This document shows, piece after piece, positions 44,521 through 53,545 of a stretch of DNA of 64,000 bases. The stretch comes from Halocynthiibacter styelae. Its GTDB lineage: Bacteria; Pseudomonadota; Alphaproteobacteria; Rhodobacterales; Rhodobacteraceae. The notes beneath the pieces are model-generated. The model was not told the DNA's origin. It saw only the letters and a program-made list of their open reading frames with translations, and made no database searches. Positions within the stretch are counted from its first letter, which is position 1. Every line of letters starts with the position of its first letter. A program made the position numbers and the translations under genes. Location: NCBI RefSeq assembly GCF_016123485.1, contig NZ_JADCKQ010000005.1, positions 124,001-188,000 of the forward strand, given 5' to 3'.

Positions 44521-45474
44521 TTATGAAAGAATCGCACAAATATAGCCAACATAAAGCACGCAGAATAATACCCCCCAAACACGGGTGATATTCCAGCGCA
44601 GAAAGACAAACGGCGCCAGCAGCAGGGAGGCACCCAGCATCACCCAAAGATCCAGCCTCAGGAACTGCTGATCCACAGGAATGTCACCAATCAGCGCAGC
44701 AATGCCGATAATCGCCAGCAGGTTGAACATATTGGACCCGATGACATTGCCCAGGGCCACATCCGCCTGACGACGCAATGCGGCCATCACAACGGTTGCC
44801 AGTTCGGGCAAAGATGTACCAACAGCCACCAGCGTCAGTCCAATCACTGTTTCTGAAATGCCAAAGTCGCGGGCGATATCCACCGCCCCTTCCACAAGAA
44901 GTTCTGCCCCAAGAGGCAGGCCAATCAGGCCCAGGACCAGGAACAGGCCAATCTGCCAGCCCGGCATATTGTCATCCGCACCCTCAACCTCTTCAAGATC
45001 ACAGGGGGCACAGTTTGCGCCGGCTTTGCGGTACGCGTTCGCCTCGCGTGCCTGATCAAACAGAATAAAGCCCAGCACCGCAAGAAACCCGATCCCATGC
45101 ACCCAGGTCAGTGGCCCGGCAAAACAGGCCCCGACAAAGATCAGCGAGGCCAGGATCATATAAAGATAGGTTTTACGCGTATTACATTCACTGGAATGCA
45201 GGCCCGTCATAATGGCGGGCACACCCAGAACCAGCAGGATATTTGCGGTGTTCGATCCCACGACATTCCCCATGGCGATGCCCGGCGCGCCTTCTGTCAC
45301 CGCCTGAACGGCGATCAGCAGTTCAGGGGCGGACGTGCCAAAAGCCACAATGGTCAGACTGACGATCAGGGCGGGAATACCAAGCCGCAAAGACAGGTTC
45401 ACAGCGCCCTTTACAAGCACATCGCCGCCCAGCAGCAGAATAATCAGGCCAAGCCCCACATAGATCCAGTCCAT
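44521..45474 (-). CDS. CaCA-family cation/Ca2+ antiporter
   Basis: The 317-residue membrane protein has the two alpha repeats of Na+/Ca2+ exchangers: VAFGTSAPELLIAVQAVTEG with GMGNVVGSNTANILL-like residues, and VAVGTSLPELATVVMAALRR with ALGNVIGSNMFNLLAIIG. It should exchange Ca2+ or a similar cation for Na+ or H+. ATG 45474 is preferred to the GTG one codon earlier. It follows the 55-aa protein by 8 bp. Confidence 0.94.
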   Translation of the reverse strand: MDWIYVGLGLIILLLGGDVLVKGAVNLSLRLGIPALIVSLTIVAFGTSAPELLIAVQAVTEGAPGIAMGNVVGSNTANILLVLGVPAIMTGLHSSECNTRKTYLYMILASLIFVGACFAGPLTWVHGIGFLAVLGFILFDQAREANAYRKAGANCAPCDLEEVEGADDNMPGWQIGLFLVLGLIGLPLGAELLVEGAVDIARDFGISETVIGLTLVAVGTSLPELATVVMAALRRQADVALGNVIGSNMFNLLAIIGIAALIGDIPVDQQFLRLDLWVMLGASLLLAPFVFLRWNITRVWGVLFCVLYVGYICAILS

Positions 45475-45482
45475 CACAGTCG

Positions 45483-45650
45483 TCAGCCCTTTGTCTTTTC
45501 ACACGCACATGGTCCACGACCAATGCGAAAGCGCCCGCACCGCGGACATTTCCTGTTTTCGATCGCCGTCTGCCCCGGGAAACGCAGCTTGCCAAACATG
45601 GCCAGCACCATCATCCCCACAAGAAACAGAACGACAATCTTAATAATCAT
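45483..45650 (-). CDS. 55-aa membrane microprotein with CxxC/CxC metal ribbon
   Basis: The frame encodes one membrane helix (MIIKIVVLFLVGMMVLAMFG) followed by a short soluble part with KCPRCGRFRIG and GPCACEK. The four cysteines, CPRC and CAC, form a likely zinc ribbon. The ATG at 45650 lies 3 bp after the S49 peptidase stop and the stop lies 8 bp before the antiporter start, so it fills an otherwise empty gap in one operon. The spacing and the composed Cys pattern speak for a real gene. Function is unknown. Confidence 0.82.
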   Translation of the reverse strand: MIIKIVVLFLVGMMVLAMFGKLRFPGQTAIENRKCPRCGRFRIGRGPCACEKTKG

Positions 45651-45653
45651 CGC

Positions 45654-46448
45654 TTACAGCCCGTAACGCGCGAATTCCGCACGTTCCTCAATTGCTGTAA
45701 AAGCACTGTCCGCCGCAGAGGCCCCAAAACGCGCCAGCAACCCACGTTTCATACCGTAAGTCCGGAACTGGCATTTCTCGCCAAAGCGATCCTTCATCAC
45801 CGTTTTCATATGACCAAGCCCATCGGCAAGCCCGGCCTCGACCGCTTTTGCCCCGACACGCACTTCGCCATTAAACAGATCTTGTTCACCATCCAGCTTT
45901 GCACCGCGACGGGTTTTCACGTGATCAATAAAGACTTCGTGGATCTGTTCCAGAATGCCTTTCAGCCGATCCACATCTTCTGGTGTCTCCGCCTTAAACG
46001 GGTCCATCATGGATTTGCTGTTACCTGCGGTGTAAACCCGGCGGCTGATCCCGTGGCGGGAAATGAATTCATCCAGACCAAAGCCTGCGGAAATCACGCC
46101 GATTGATCCAAGGACTGAACTCTGATCGACAAAGATCTCATCCGCAGCCGCCGCCAGCCAATACCCACCAGACGCCGCCACATCTTCAACAAAGGCAAAG
46201 ACAGGAACGTCCTTTTCCTCTGCCAGGCGACGAATGCGCGCACCGATCAGAGAGGATTGCACAGGCGACCCGCCAGGCGAGTTGATAATCAGCGCAACCG
46301 CAGCAGGTTTCCCCTTGCTGAAGGCGCGTTCCAGAACCGGGGCAAGCTTTTCATCAGAAAGCCCACGACCACCGGCTGCGATCACACCAGCAAGGCGCAC
46401 AACAGCAACGGTTTTTTCGGATTTGAGAAATGGGATCCAACGTTTCAT
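45654..46448 (-). CDS. S49 family serine peptidase (SppA/SohB-like)
   Basis: The 264-residue protease belongs to the signal-peptide-peptidase A family. The nucleophile is Ser93 in DVAASGGYWLA and the general base Lys146 in GNSKSMMDPF; INSPGGSPVQSS is the oxyanion-region motif. There is no clear long membrane anchor, as in short SohB-like forms. ATG 46448 is chosen since relatives start with MKRWIPFLK. It heads the operon with the microprotein and the antiporter. Confidence 0.9.
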   Translation of the reverse strand: MKRWIPFLKSEKTVAVVRLAGVIAAGGRGLSDEKLAPVLERAFSKGKPAAVALIINSPGGSPVQSSLIGARIRRLAEEKDVPVFAFVEDVAASGGYWLAAAADEIFVDQSSVLGSIGVISAGFGLDEFISRHGISRRVYTAGNSKSMMDPFKAETPEDVDRLKGILEQIHEVFIDHVKTRRGAKLDGEQDLFNGEVRVGAKAVEAGLADGLGHMKTVMKDRFGEKCQFRTYGMKRGLLARFGASAADSAFTAIEERAEFARYGL

Positions 46449-46546
46449 TACCCTCATGTAGGCGGACAGGCCTGTGGGAACAAGGTTCTTCACGCGTTGC
46501 ATGCGACAAATTGTGACCATGGCGCCACGGATCAGGCCGGGAAATT

Positions 46547-47170
46547 CTATGTGTTTTTCCCCTGCGCCGTTTCCCAGGCCGCCCAGGCCTCTGGCGTATC
46601 CAGATCTGTCACAGCCCCCTCGCCCGTGGTCGGAACCCGCATGATATGCTCTTTTTCCCTTTGCAGAATGGCCCGCGCACCCTGATCGCCCTGCGCTGTT
46701 GCCAGCTCTTCAAACCAGTCCGCCCCAAAGAGAACCGGATGCCCGGGCTGACCACGTTCACTGACCGCACGCAGAATCCCCCGTGACCTCACGTCATCAG
46801 GCAAATCCTCAAAGGCATTTATCACAGCATTATAATGGTCAGGCAAAAGATCCGGCATATCGGCCAGGGCAACAATCACCGCATTGCAGACAGGCAGGCT
46901 GGCAATACCGGCCCGCAAAGACGTCCCCATCCCGGTTTCCCAATCTGCACAGGTTACAGGACGCACCGGCAGATCTTTCACGTGTTCCGCACGGGTCTGG
47001 TTTCCCTCTGGCAGAACAACCGACACCGCAGCAGCGCGACTGTCACAGGCATGACGTAATGCGCGCACCAACAAGGGCTGACCACCCGCATCGCGCAACA
47101 GCTTGTCTTCACCCCGCATCCGCCTGGATGCCCCCGCCGCAAGCATCAGGATATGGATAGTGTCGCTCAC
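46547..47170 (-). CDS. MocA-like molybdopterin nucleotidyltransferase
   Basis: The 207-residue nucleotidyltransferase has LMLAAGASRRMRGEDKLL, the NTP-binding signature, and VALADMPDLLPDHYN at the metal site. The MobA-like family includes MocA, which makes the cytosine dinucleotide cofactor used by xanthine-dehydrogenase-type enzymes. Pairing with a molybdopterin-binding protein supports this, though it could act on another nucleotide. It overlaps the upstream gene by 4 bp. Confidence 0.88.
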   Translation of the reverse strand: MSDTIHILMLAAGASRRMRGEDKLLRDAGGQPLLVRALRHACDSRAAAVSVVLPEGNQTRAEHVKDLPVRPVTCADWETGMGTSLRAGIASLPVCNAVIVALADMPDLLPDHYNAVINAFEDLPDDVRSRGILRAVSERGQPGHPVLFGADWFEELATAQGDQGARAILQREKEHIMRVPTTGEGAVTDLDTPEAWAAWETAQGKNT

Positions 47171-48171
47171 GTTTTGCGCACCCGACGTGGCGCGCCGCGT
47201 TCCGGCGTATCCTTCAAAAGCCCCGCCGGCCCCATGGCAGCGAAATCAGCATCCGTCAGCTCAATCCCCGCGGCAATCCGTTCCATAACCCAATCCGCGC
47301 CGTTCAGCGCCAGCGCCCGCGCACAACCAGGCAGGCCAACAACGGGTTTACCGTTAAATTCACCCAAAAACAGCAAGTTCCCAGGATCCACCGGCATGCC
47401 AAATCGCGTCACCTGACCACCCGCTTGTGTAAGCCCCGCCGGGGCCACATCCGCCCGATCCGATGTGGCAGACCCCGTGAGGATCAGAAACACATCCGGC
47501 GCATGATCCGCCTGGATTTCCCGCAAAGCCCGCATCAGACCGGCTTCCCGGTGGTCACAGATTTGAACCTGCTCCAACTGCCCATTCAGACGTTCCACCC
47601 TTTGGCGCGTTGCCTCCTCTGCTTTGCTCAACAAGCTGTCTTTCATGCCCTGAACCCGGGTCAGAACCAGCCCCCAGCGCAAGGCACGAAACGGCTTCAC
47701 AGACATAAGCCCCGGTGTTTGTTCAGCCCTTGCAACCACATCCTCCGGAATGAAATAAGGGATCATTTTGGCGGTCGCCGTCAGCGTGCCTTCCCGCACA
47801 TGGGCATAATCCGGCAGGGTCGCAAGCGTCACAGCCTCATCCACCTGGTTCAGCGCGATCACACCCGGCGCATCCACGCGCAGAACGCCATCCACCTCTG
47901 CAATCAGGTTCACCCGCCCATGCACAGGCGCGGCACGGCGCAGCCCCTCCCGCGCGATCGCCTGAGCAACGCGCAGCGCCGCCTGAGCTTCACCAATGTC
48001 ACCAGCATCCGGGCGGGCGACAGAAACCTCGCGCGCCCCGGACTGCTTCAGCGCAGCAATGTCAGAAGCCGTCAGTTCACACCCTTTTTGCAGGCGCAGA
48101 TCACCTGCCTTCAGACTATGCGCAAGCAGGGCACCTTCTGCCGTATCAACCGGGCAATATCCGAATTTCAT
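47167..48171 (-). CDS. Molybdopterin-binding (MoeA/MogA-like) protein
   Basis: The 334-residue protein has a C-terminal molybdopterin-binding domain from about residue 165: WGLVLTRVQGMKDSLLSKAE, then FLILTGSATSDRADVAPAGL and GLPGCARALALNGADWVMER. The N-terminal half resembles the strand-rich part of MoeA but lacks its DNSAMDGYA motif. It is unlikely to be a normal MoeA and is probably linked to cofactor delivery for the partner MocA-like enzyme, whose start it overlaps by 4 bp. Confidence 0.85.
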   Translation of the reverse strand: MKFGYCPVDTAEGALLAHSLKAGDLRLQKGCELTASDIAALKQSGAREVSVARPDAGDIGEAQAALRVAQAIAREGLRRAAPVHGRVNLIAEVDGVLRVDAPGVIALNQVDEAVTLATLPDYAHVREGTLTATAKMIPYFIPEDVVARAEQTPGLMSVKPFRALRWGLVLTRVQGMKDSLLSKAEEATRQRVERLNGQLEQVQICDHREAGLMRALREIQADHAPDVFLILTGSATSDRADVAPAGLTQAGGQVTRFGMPVDPGNLLFLGEFNGKPVVGLPGCARALALNGADWVMERIAAGIELTDADFAAMGPAGLLKDTPERGAPRRVRKT

Positions 48172-48180
48172 ACACTCACC

Positions 48181-48735
48181 TCAGAAATCACCACGGGACA
48201 GTTTTGACAAAAGTTCCGTCACATTGCGCACATCCAGTTTCTTCAGAAGCCGCGCCCGCACATCTTCAATCGTACGCGGCGACAGGCCCAGCGCCTTGGC
48301 AATTTCCTTGCTGGTCTTTCCCTGGCTCAGGAAGACCACAACCTCACGTTCGCGTGGCGTCAGACGGATGGCACGCGGCGCATCCGAAATCGCGGCATAG
48401 GACATCACAACACGCGCCAGCGGTTCAGCCGGGGTCAGAGTGCGGGCGCGAAAACGGCACCAGGTCGCCACCCCGCCCTGTTTGGCCAGCAAACGCTCAT
48501 CCGTGTAGATATCGCCGCGTTTCAGCACCGCAAGGCCAATGTCGCGGAAATCCTCAAACTCGCGCGCACTGCCGTACAGTTCGCGAAACGACAGCCCCAC
48601 CAGCATGGGTTTGCTACGTCCGGTCAGATCGGCAAACACCTGGTTCACACTGCGGATCACCCGGTTTTCGGTCATAACAATGCCAATCGGCGCCAGATCA
48701 AAGGCCAGCGCATCCACATCTGTTGCTAAATCCAT
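48181..48735 (-). CDS. PAS-LuxR transcriptional regulator
   Basis: The 184-residue protein has an N-terminal PAS domain at about 10-110 (PIGIVMTENRVIRSVNQVFA; MLVGLSFRELYGSAREFEDF; WCRFRARTLTPAEPL) and a LuxR/NarL-type HTH at about 122-180 (LTPREREVVVFLSQGKTSKE; IAKALGLSPRTIEDVRARLL). It senses a small ligand or redox state through PAS rather than by phosphorylation, since no receiver domain is present. It is divergent from the M20 deacylase, with twin TACSGTAT boxes between, and the same boxes lie before the transporter operon at 52000. Confidence 0.92.
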   Translation of the reverse strand: MDLATDVDALAFDLAPIGIVMTENRVIRSVNQVFADLTGRSKPMLVGLSFRELYGSAREFEDFRDIGLAVLKRGDIYTDERLLAKQGGVATWCRFRARTLTPAEPLARVVMSYAAISDAPRAIRLTPREREVVVFLSQGKTSKEIAKALGLSPRTIEDVRARLLKKLDVRNVTELLSKLSRGDF

Positions 48736-48758
48736 ACCGGCCCTCCCGCGCCGTGATC

Positions 48759-48778
48759 ATACGGTATTGATACCGTAT
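48759..48778. promoter_or_regulatory. Twin TACSGTAT box, site 1 (regulator/M20 promoter)
   Basis: ATACGGTAT-TG-ATACCGTAT is a perfect 20-bp palindrome that also reads as two direct TACSGTAT boxes 11 bp apart. It lies in the 89-bp divergent gap between the PAS-LuxR gene and the M20 gene, 46 bp before the latter's GTG. The TAC...T heptamer pattern is like NarL-type LuxR sites. A near-identical arrangement is at 51891-51910. Confidence 0.7.
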
Positions 48779-48824
48779 CATTTCCGCGCAAACCTTCAAG
48801 CAGGATTTATCACAGGACAAAATC

Positions 48825-50123
48825 GTGACCACGACTGACAACACCGCAGATCTCCTCGCCCGGGAAATTGAAGCCCGGCGCGATGATTTGATCGCCCTGA
48901 CCCAGGATCTGATCCGCATTCCAACACTGAACCCGCCGGGTGAAAACTATCTGCTGATCTGCGAATATCTGGAAAACCGCCTGAAGCGCCAGGGGTTCAG
49001 CGTGGAAATGATCCGCGCCCACGGCACGCCGGGTGACAGCGATAAATACCCGCGTTGGAATATGGTTGCGCGCTATGAAGGCAAATACCCTGGCGAATGC
49101 GTGCATTTCAACAGCCACACCGATGTGGTGGACGTGGGCCAGGGCTGGACATTTGATCCCTTTGGCGCCGAACTGCATGACGGCAAGATCTATGGGCGCG
49201 GCGCTTGTGATATGAAAGGTGGACTTGCGGCCTCGATCATCGCGGCAGAGGCGTTCATCGCAGTCTGCCCCGATTTCGCCGGCTCGATTGAAATTTCCGG
49301 TACAGCGGATGAAGAAAGCGGCGGCTTTGGCGGTGTGGCTTATCTGGCGGAGAAGGGGTTCTTTACCCCGCAACGTGTGCAGCATGTGATCATCCCCGAA
49401 CCTCTGCAAAAGGATCGTATCTGCCTGGGCCATCGCGGCGTCTGGTGGGCTGAAATCGAAACCCATGGTGAAATCGCCCATGGGTCTATGCCCTTCCTTG
49501 GCGATTGCGCCGTACGCCATATGGGGGCTGTAGTGAATGAGATGGAAGAAACCCTGTTTCCCGCCCTGGCGGAAAAACGCACAGATATGCCTGTGGTGCC
49601 CGTCGGGGCGCGGCAATCAACGATGAATATCAATTCGATCCACGGCGGTCAGGCCGAACAACCCGCTGACTTCACCGGCCTGCCGTCGCCCTGTGTGCCC
49701 GACAGTTGCAAAATGATCGTCGATCGCCGTTTCCTGATTGAGGAAGACATCAACGATGTGCAGCGTGAGATCACCGATGTGCTGGATAAAGTCGCGGGTA
49801 AACGTGAAAACTTCCGCTATGACATCCGCGAAATGCACCGGGTTCTGCCGACGATGACAGAGAAATCCGCGCCCGTGGTCGAAACCGTATCCCGCGCGAT
49901 TTCCGATGTGATGGGGAAAGAGGCCGAATATGTCGTCTCCCCCGGCACCTATGACCAGAAACACATCGACCGGATCGGCAAGCTGAAGAATTGCATCGCT
50001 TACGGTCCTGGCATTCTGGAACTTGCCCATAAACCGGATGAATATATCGGTGTCGATGACATGGTTGAGAGCGCCCGCGTCATGGCGCAATCGCTTGCTG
50101 AATTACTGCCGCGCCCCGATTAA
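48825..50123 (+). CDS. M20-family deacylase (ArgE/DapE-like)
   Basis: The 432-residue metallohydrolase has His98 and Asp100 in FNSHTDVVDVG, then GRGACDMKGGLA (Asp129) and the Glu-Glu pair in SGTADEESGGFGGVAY. It resembles acetylornithine deacetylase and succinyl-diaminopimelate desuccinylase, which remove N-acyl groups. Gene context (PAS-LuxR regulator and shared boxes with a peptide transporter operon) points to catabolism of an acylated amino compound rather than arginine or lysine synthesis. GTG 48825 is preceded by AGGA. Confidence 0.92.
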   Translation: MTTTDNTADLLAREIEARRDDLIALTQDLIRIPTLNPPGENYLLICEYLENRLKRQGFSVEMIRAHGTPGDSDKYPRWNMVARYEGKYPGECVHFNSHTDVVDVGQGWTFDPFGAELHDGKIYGRGACDMKGGLAASIIAAEAFIAVCPDFAGSIEISGTADEESGGFGGVAYLAEKGFFTPQRVQHVIIPEPLQKDRICLGHRGVWWAEIETHGEIAHGSMPFLGDCAVRHMGAVVNEMEETLFPALAEKRTDMPVVPVGARQSTMNINSIHGGQAEQPADFTGLPSPCVPDSCKMIVDRRFLIEEDINDVQREITDVLDKVAGKRENFRYDIREMHRVLPTMTEKSAPVVETVSRAISDVMGKEAEYVVSPGTYDQKHIDRIGKLKNCIAYGPGILELAHKPDEYIGVDDMVESARVMAQSLAELLPRPD

Positions 50124-50138
50124 CACATGAAAGCGCAC

Positions 50139-51014
50139 TTACCCCTTCACAGGCACATCAATATTGTCGATCAGCCGCACACCCGCCATCCAGGCCGCTG
50201 CAAACAGGCGTGCCGGGCGGGTCGGGGTCGTGAGGGGCGCAAAATCATCACGCGCGCGGATCTCGAAATACTCAATCTCGGTAAAATCAGCCGCGCGCAG
50301 CCGGGCCTTCGCGGCATCCTGCAACGTAGAAAATTCAGCACCCTCTGCCAGCGCGGCAACCGTATCAGTCATGACCTCATGCAGGGTTGCGGCCTTCATC
50401 ATGGCGCGGTCCGACAGCAACAGATTGCGCGACGACATGGCGAGGCCAGTGTCTTCGCGTACGGTCGGACAACCGATGACTTCAATATCGATATCCAGAT
50501 CTTTCGCCATACGGGTGACGATCATCAGCTGTTGAAAATCCTTTTCCCCGAAAAACGCCTGATCGGCAGCGGTTTGCAGAAACAGTTTTGCAACCACCGT
50601 CGCAACCCCGTCAAAATGCCCAGGGCGATGCGCCCCTTCCATGACATCTGTGATGCCACTGACAGACACATTCGTCGCAAAATCAGAGGGATACATCTGT
50701 TCCCCGTCGGGAACCCAGATCAGATCAACCCCGATCGGGGCAAGCTTGCGGGCATCATCGTCTTCGGTACGGGGGTAGTTTTCCAGATCTTCAGGGTTGT
50801 TGAATTGCTTTGGATTGACAAAGATCGTCACGATCACCCGGTCGCAGTTCTGTCGCGCCGCCCGCGCAAGCGACAGATGCCCGTCATGCAGCGCGCCCAT
50901 GGTTGGCACAACGCCAATGGTTTCGCCCGCACGCTTCCAGGCCCGCGTGATTGCACGCAGTTCATCCAGCCCGCGAATAATCCGGGGCGGCGGCTGTGAT
51001 GTCATATCCATCAT
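50139..51014 (-). CDS. panC: Pantothenate synthetase PanC
   Basis: The 291-residue enzyme condenses pantoate with beta-alanine, using ATP. Markers are [20 protein letters not shown], then [18 protein letters not shown] and the KMSK-like loop [12 protein letters not shown]. It overlaps the panB stop by 4 bp; alternative ATGs lie 3 and 9 bp further in (the last has better Shine-Dalgarno distance). The operon is inserted between two loci that share a regulatory box. Confidence 0.96.
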   Translation of the reverse strand: MMDMTSQPPPRIIRGLDELRAITRAWKRAGETIGVVPTMGALHDGHLSLARAARQNCDRVIVTIFVNPKQFNNPEDLENYPRTEDDDARKLAPIGVDLIWVPDGEQMYPSDFATNVSVSGITDVMEGAHRPGHFDGVATVVAKLFLQTAADQAFFGEKDFQQLMIVTRMAKDLDIDIEVIGCPTVREDTGLAMSSRNLLLSDRAMMKAATLHEVMTDTVAALAEGAEFSTLQDAAKARLRAADFTEIEYFEIRARDDFAPLTTPTRPARLFAAAWMAGVRLIDNIDVPVKG

Positions 51015-51841
51015 CCTTTTCCAGGCGCCTGATCTGCAAAGATATGCTCCGGCCCCGGGAAGCTGCGCGTGCGCACTTCCCGGGCGTATCTGGCAATCGA
51101 AGCCTCACCTTCTTTGCCAAGTTCTGCATATCTCTTCACAAATTTCGCCTTAAAGGCTGTGAACAGGCCCAGCATGTCATCCACCACCAGGATCTGCCCG
51201 TCACAGCCCGCAGATGCCCCGATCCCAATCGTCGGAATATCCACCTCTGCCGTGATCTGATCCGCAAGATTTGCCGGCACTTTCTCAAGCACCACGGCAA
51301 ATGCACCGGCCTCTGTCACCGCCTGCGCATCGGCCATCAGGGCAGCACCAGCGTCATCACGCCCCTGCACCTTGTAGCCACCCAGCGTGTTGATCGACTG
51401 CGGCGTCAACCCGACATGCGCCATGACAGGAATGCCGCGCGCCACCAGAAACGCGATGGTTTCCGCCATATGCGTACCGCCTTCCAGCTTGACCGCACCT
51501 GCGCCCGTTTCCGCCATCAGACGGGCGGCATTGCGAAACGCCTGCTGCGGGCTTTCTTCATAACTGCCGAACGGCATGTCGATCACCATCATCGCCTGGC
51601 GCAATCCACGCGCCACGGCCTGACCATGCATAATCATCATTTCCATCGTGACACCCAGGGTCGACGGCAGCCCGTGCAACACCATGCCAACGCTGTCACC
51701 CACCAGGACAAAGTCGCAGTGTTCATCCATCATCTGCGCCATTGGCGTGGTGTAGGCGGTCAGGCTGACCAGCGGTTCACCCCCTTTACGCGCCCTGATA
51801 TCATCGGGAAGCGGGGCGGTTTTTCTGGCAGTGGCGCTCAT
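51011..51841 (-). CDS. panB: Ketopantoate hydroxymethyltransferase PanB
   Basis: The 276-residue enzyme adds a hydroxymethyl group from methylene-THF to 2-oxoisovalerate. It has [20 protein letters not shown], then [30 protein letters not shown] and [23 protein letters not shown] 51841 is preferred to the GTG directly before it. It is divergent from the ABC transporter operon across about 160 bp that contain the second twin box. Confidence 0.96.
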   Translation of the reverse strand: MSATARKTAPLPDDIRARKGGEPLVSLTAYTTPMAQMMDEHCDFVLVGDSVGMVLHGLPSTLGVTMEMMIMHGQAVARGLRQAMMVIDMPFGSYEESPQQAFRNAARLMAETGAGAVKLEGGTHMAETIAFLVARGIPVMAHVGLTPQSINTLGGYKVQGRDDAGAALMADAQAVTEAGAFAVVLEKVPANLADQITAEVDIPTIGIGASAGCDGQILVVDDMLGLFTAFKAKFVKRYAELGKEGEASIARYAREVRTRSFPGPEHIFADQAPGKG

Positions 51842-51890
51842 CACGGGGTCCTGTCATTCGCTGCGTTGCAGAAATCATATAACAGGACGC

Positions 51891-51910
51891 ACACCGTATT
51901 TCTACGGTAT
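51891..51910. promoter_or_regulatory. Twin TACSGTAT box, site 2 (transporter operon promoter)
   Basis: CACCGTAT-TTC-TACGGTAT aligns base by base with site 1 at 48759-48778 (same 11-bp period, GTATT core, 16 of 21 bases over the aligned stretch). The part ACCGTA-TTTC-TACGGT is itself an inverted repeat. It lies 90 bp before the substrate-binding protein gene and 50 bp before panB on the other strand. Control by the PAS-LuxR protein is inferred. Confidence 0.6.
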
Positions 51911-51999
51911 ATTCAGAATAAGACGCAAGGGAACGTTCACAAGGCTTGCGCCAGATCGTTTTCACAACAAGACTACGTGCAGAACAGAGGGAGATAACA

Positions 52000-53490
52000 A
52001 TGAGATATTCGGGGATGTTCACCAAAGTTACCGCCGCTGCTTCATTTGCAGCGCTGATCGCAGGCGGGGCATTTGCGGCCCAGACCGATCTGACAATCGG
52101 GCTGCAACTGGAGCCACCACATCTGGATCCGACAAGCGCCGCTGCGGGTGCGATTGACCAGGTGGTCTATTCCAATATCTTTGAAGGCCTGACACGCTTC
52201 GGCCCCGATGGGTCCGTAAACCCGGGCCTCGCTGACAGCTGGGAGATTTCCGAAGACGGTCTGACCTGGACGTTCAACCTGCGTCAAGGCGTAAAGTTTC
52301 ATGACGGCACCGATTTTGAAGCAACCGATGTGGTGTTCAGCCTGGATCGTGCCCGCGCGGAAGACAGCACCAACGCACAAAAGGCGCTGTTTGAAGGCAT
52401 TGCGTCTGTCGAAGCCGTCGATCCGCATACCGTCAAAATCACCCTGACCGCGCCAAACGGGAACTTCCTGTTTAACCTGGCCTGGGGTGACGCGGTGATC
52501 GTTGCGCCGGAAAGCATTGAGAACATCACAACCAAACCCGTGGGCACTGGCGCGTTTACTTTCGCAAACTGGGTCCAGGGCGATGCGATCACCATCCTGC
52601 GCAATGACGCCTATTGGGGCGATGCACCGGCGTTGGAAAGCGCGACGTTCAAGTTTATCTCTGAACCTTCCGCTGCGTTGAATGCAATGATGGCGGGTGA
52701 CGTGGATGCGTTTTCTGGCTTCCCGGCCCCCGAAAACCTGAACCTGTTTGAAGCAGACCCGCGCTTTCAGGTGCTTGTCGGTTCGACCGAAGGTGAAACA
52801 ATCCTGTCCACCAACAACAAGATGCCACCTTTTGACAATGTGAAGGTGCGTCAGGCCCTGGCCCATGCGATTGATCGTCAGGCGATTATTGACGGCGCGA
52901 TGTTTGGCTATGGCACCCCGATTGGCACCCATTTTGCACCGCACAACCCGGATTACGTCGATCTGACCGGCAATTCACAATATGACCCGGAAAAGGCCCG
53001 CGCCCTTCTGGCCGAGGCAGGTTTTGCCGACGGTTTCACCACCACGCTGAAACTGCCGCCCCCCTCTTACGCACGTCGCGGCGGTGAAATCATCGCAGCG
53101 CAACTGCGCGAGGTTGGGATCGAAACCGAGATCACCAATCTGGAATGGGCACAATGGCTGGAAGAGGTCTTTCGCGGTAAAGATTTCGGCCTGACCATCG
53201 TCAGCCACACCGAACCTTTCGACATCGGGATTTACGCGCGGCCGGAATATTACTTCCAGTATGACAACGCCGAATTCCAGGCCCTGATGGATACGCTGAC
53301 CGCTGAAACAGACCCGGCGAAACGCAGTGAAATGATCACCACCGCACAGCAAACCATCGCGGATGATTACGTGAATGGCTATCTGTTCCAGCTGGCGTCT
53401 CTGTCTGTTGCCAATGCGAAGATCGAAGGGCTCTGGGCCAATGCGCCAACACAGGCCACCGACCTGACCGGCGTGCGCTGGACCGACTGA
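52000..53490 (+). CDS. ABC transporter substrate-binding protein, peptide family 5
   Basis: The 496-residue periplasmic protein has a signal peptide (TKVTAAASFAALIAGGAFAA, cleavage near residue 26). The family-5 pattern follows: LEPPHLDPTSAAAGAIDQVV, then YSNIFEGLTRFG, LADSWEISEDGLTWTFNLRQ and KFHDGTDFEATDVVFSLDRA. Members bind oligopeptides, nickel, opines or other amides. GAGGGAG precedes ATG 52000. It is followed by a hairpin before the permease genes, typical where the binding protein is made in excess. Confidence 0.94.
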   Translation: MRYSGMFTKVTAAASFAALIAGGAFAAQTDLTIGLQLEPPHLDPTSAAAGAIDQVVYSNIFEGLTRFGPDGSVNPGLADSWEISEDGLTWTFNLRQGVKFHDGTDFEATDVVFSLDRARAEDSTNAQKALFEGIASVEAVDPHTVKITLTAPNGNFLFNLAWGDAVIVAPESIENITTKPVGTGAFTFANWVQGDAITILRNDAYWGDAPALESATFKFISEPSAALNAMMAGDVDAFSGFPAPENLNLFEADPRFQVLVGSTEGETILSTNNKMPPFDNVKVRQALAHAIDRQAIIDGAMFGYGTPIGTHFAPHNPDYVDLTGNSQYDPEKARALLAEAGFADGFTTTLKLPPPSYARRGGEIIAAQLREVGIETEITNLEWAQWLEEVFRGKDFGLTIVSHTEPFDIGIYARPEYYFQYDNAEFQALMDTLTAETDPAKRSEMITTAQQTIADDYVNGYLFQLASLSVANAKIEGLWANAPTQATDLTGVRWTD

Positions 53491-53501
53491 TAAACAACCT
53501 A

Positions 53502-53526
53502 CCCCGGCGGGATACACCTGCCGGGG
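53502..53526 (+). promoter_or_regulatory. Intercistronic stem-loop after the binding-protein gene
   Basis: CCCCGGCGGG-ATACA-CCTGCCGGGG forms a 10-bp stem with one G-T pair in the 55-bp gap between binding-protein and permease genes. No T-tract follows, so it more likely stabilises the upstream mRNA or attenuates than terminates. Confidence 0.55.
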
Positions 53527-53545
53527 CCTGATCCCCGGGTAAGAC

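Noticed and set aside
44337-44588. 83-codon frame in the uvrC-antiporter gap
   Set aside because: Low-complexity composition, no ribosome site, and it runs into the antiporter gene antisense.
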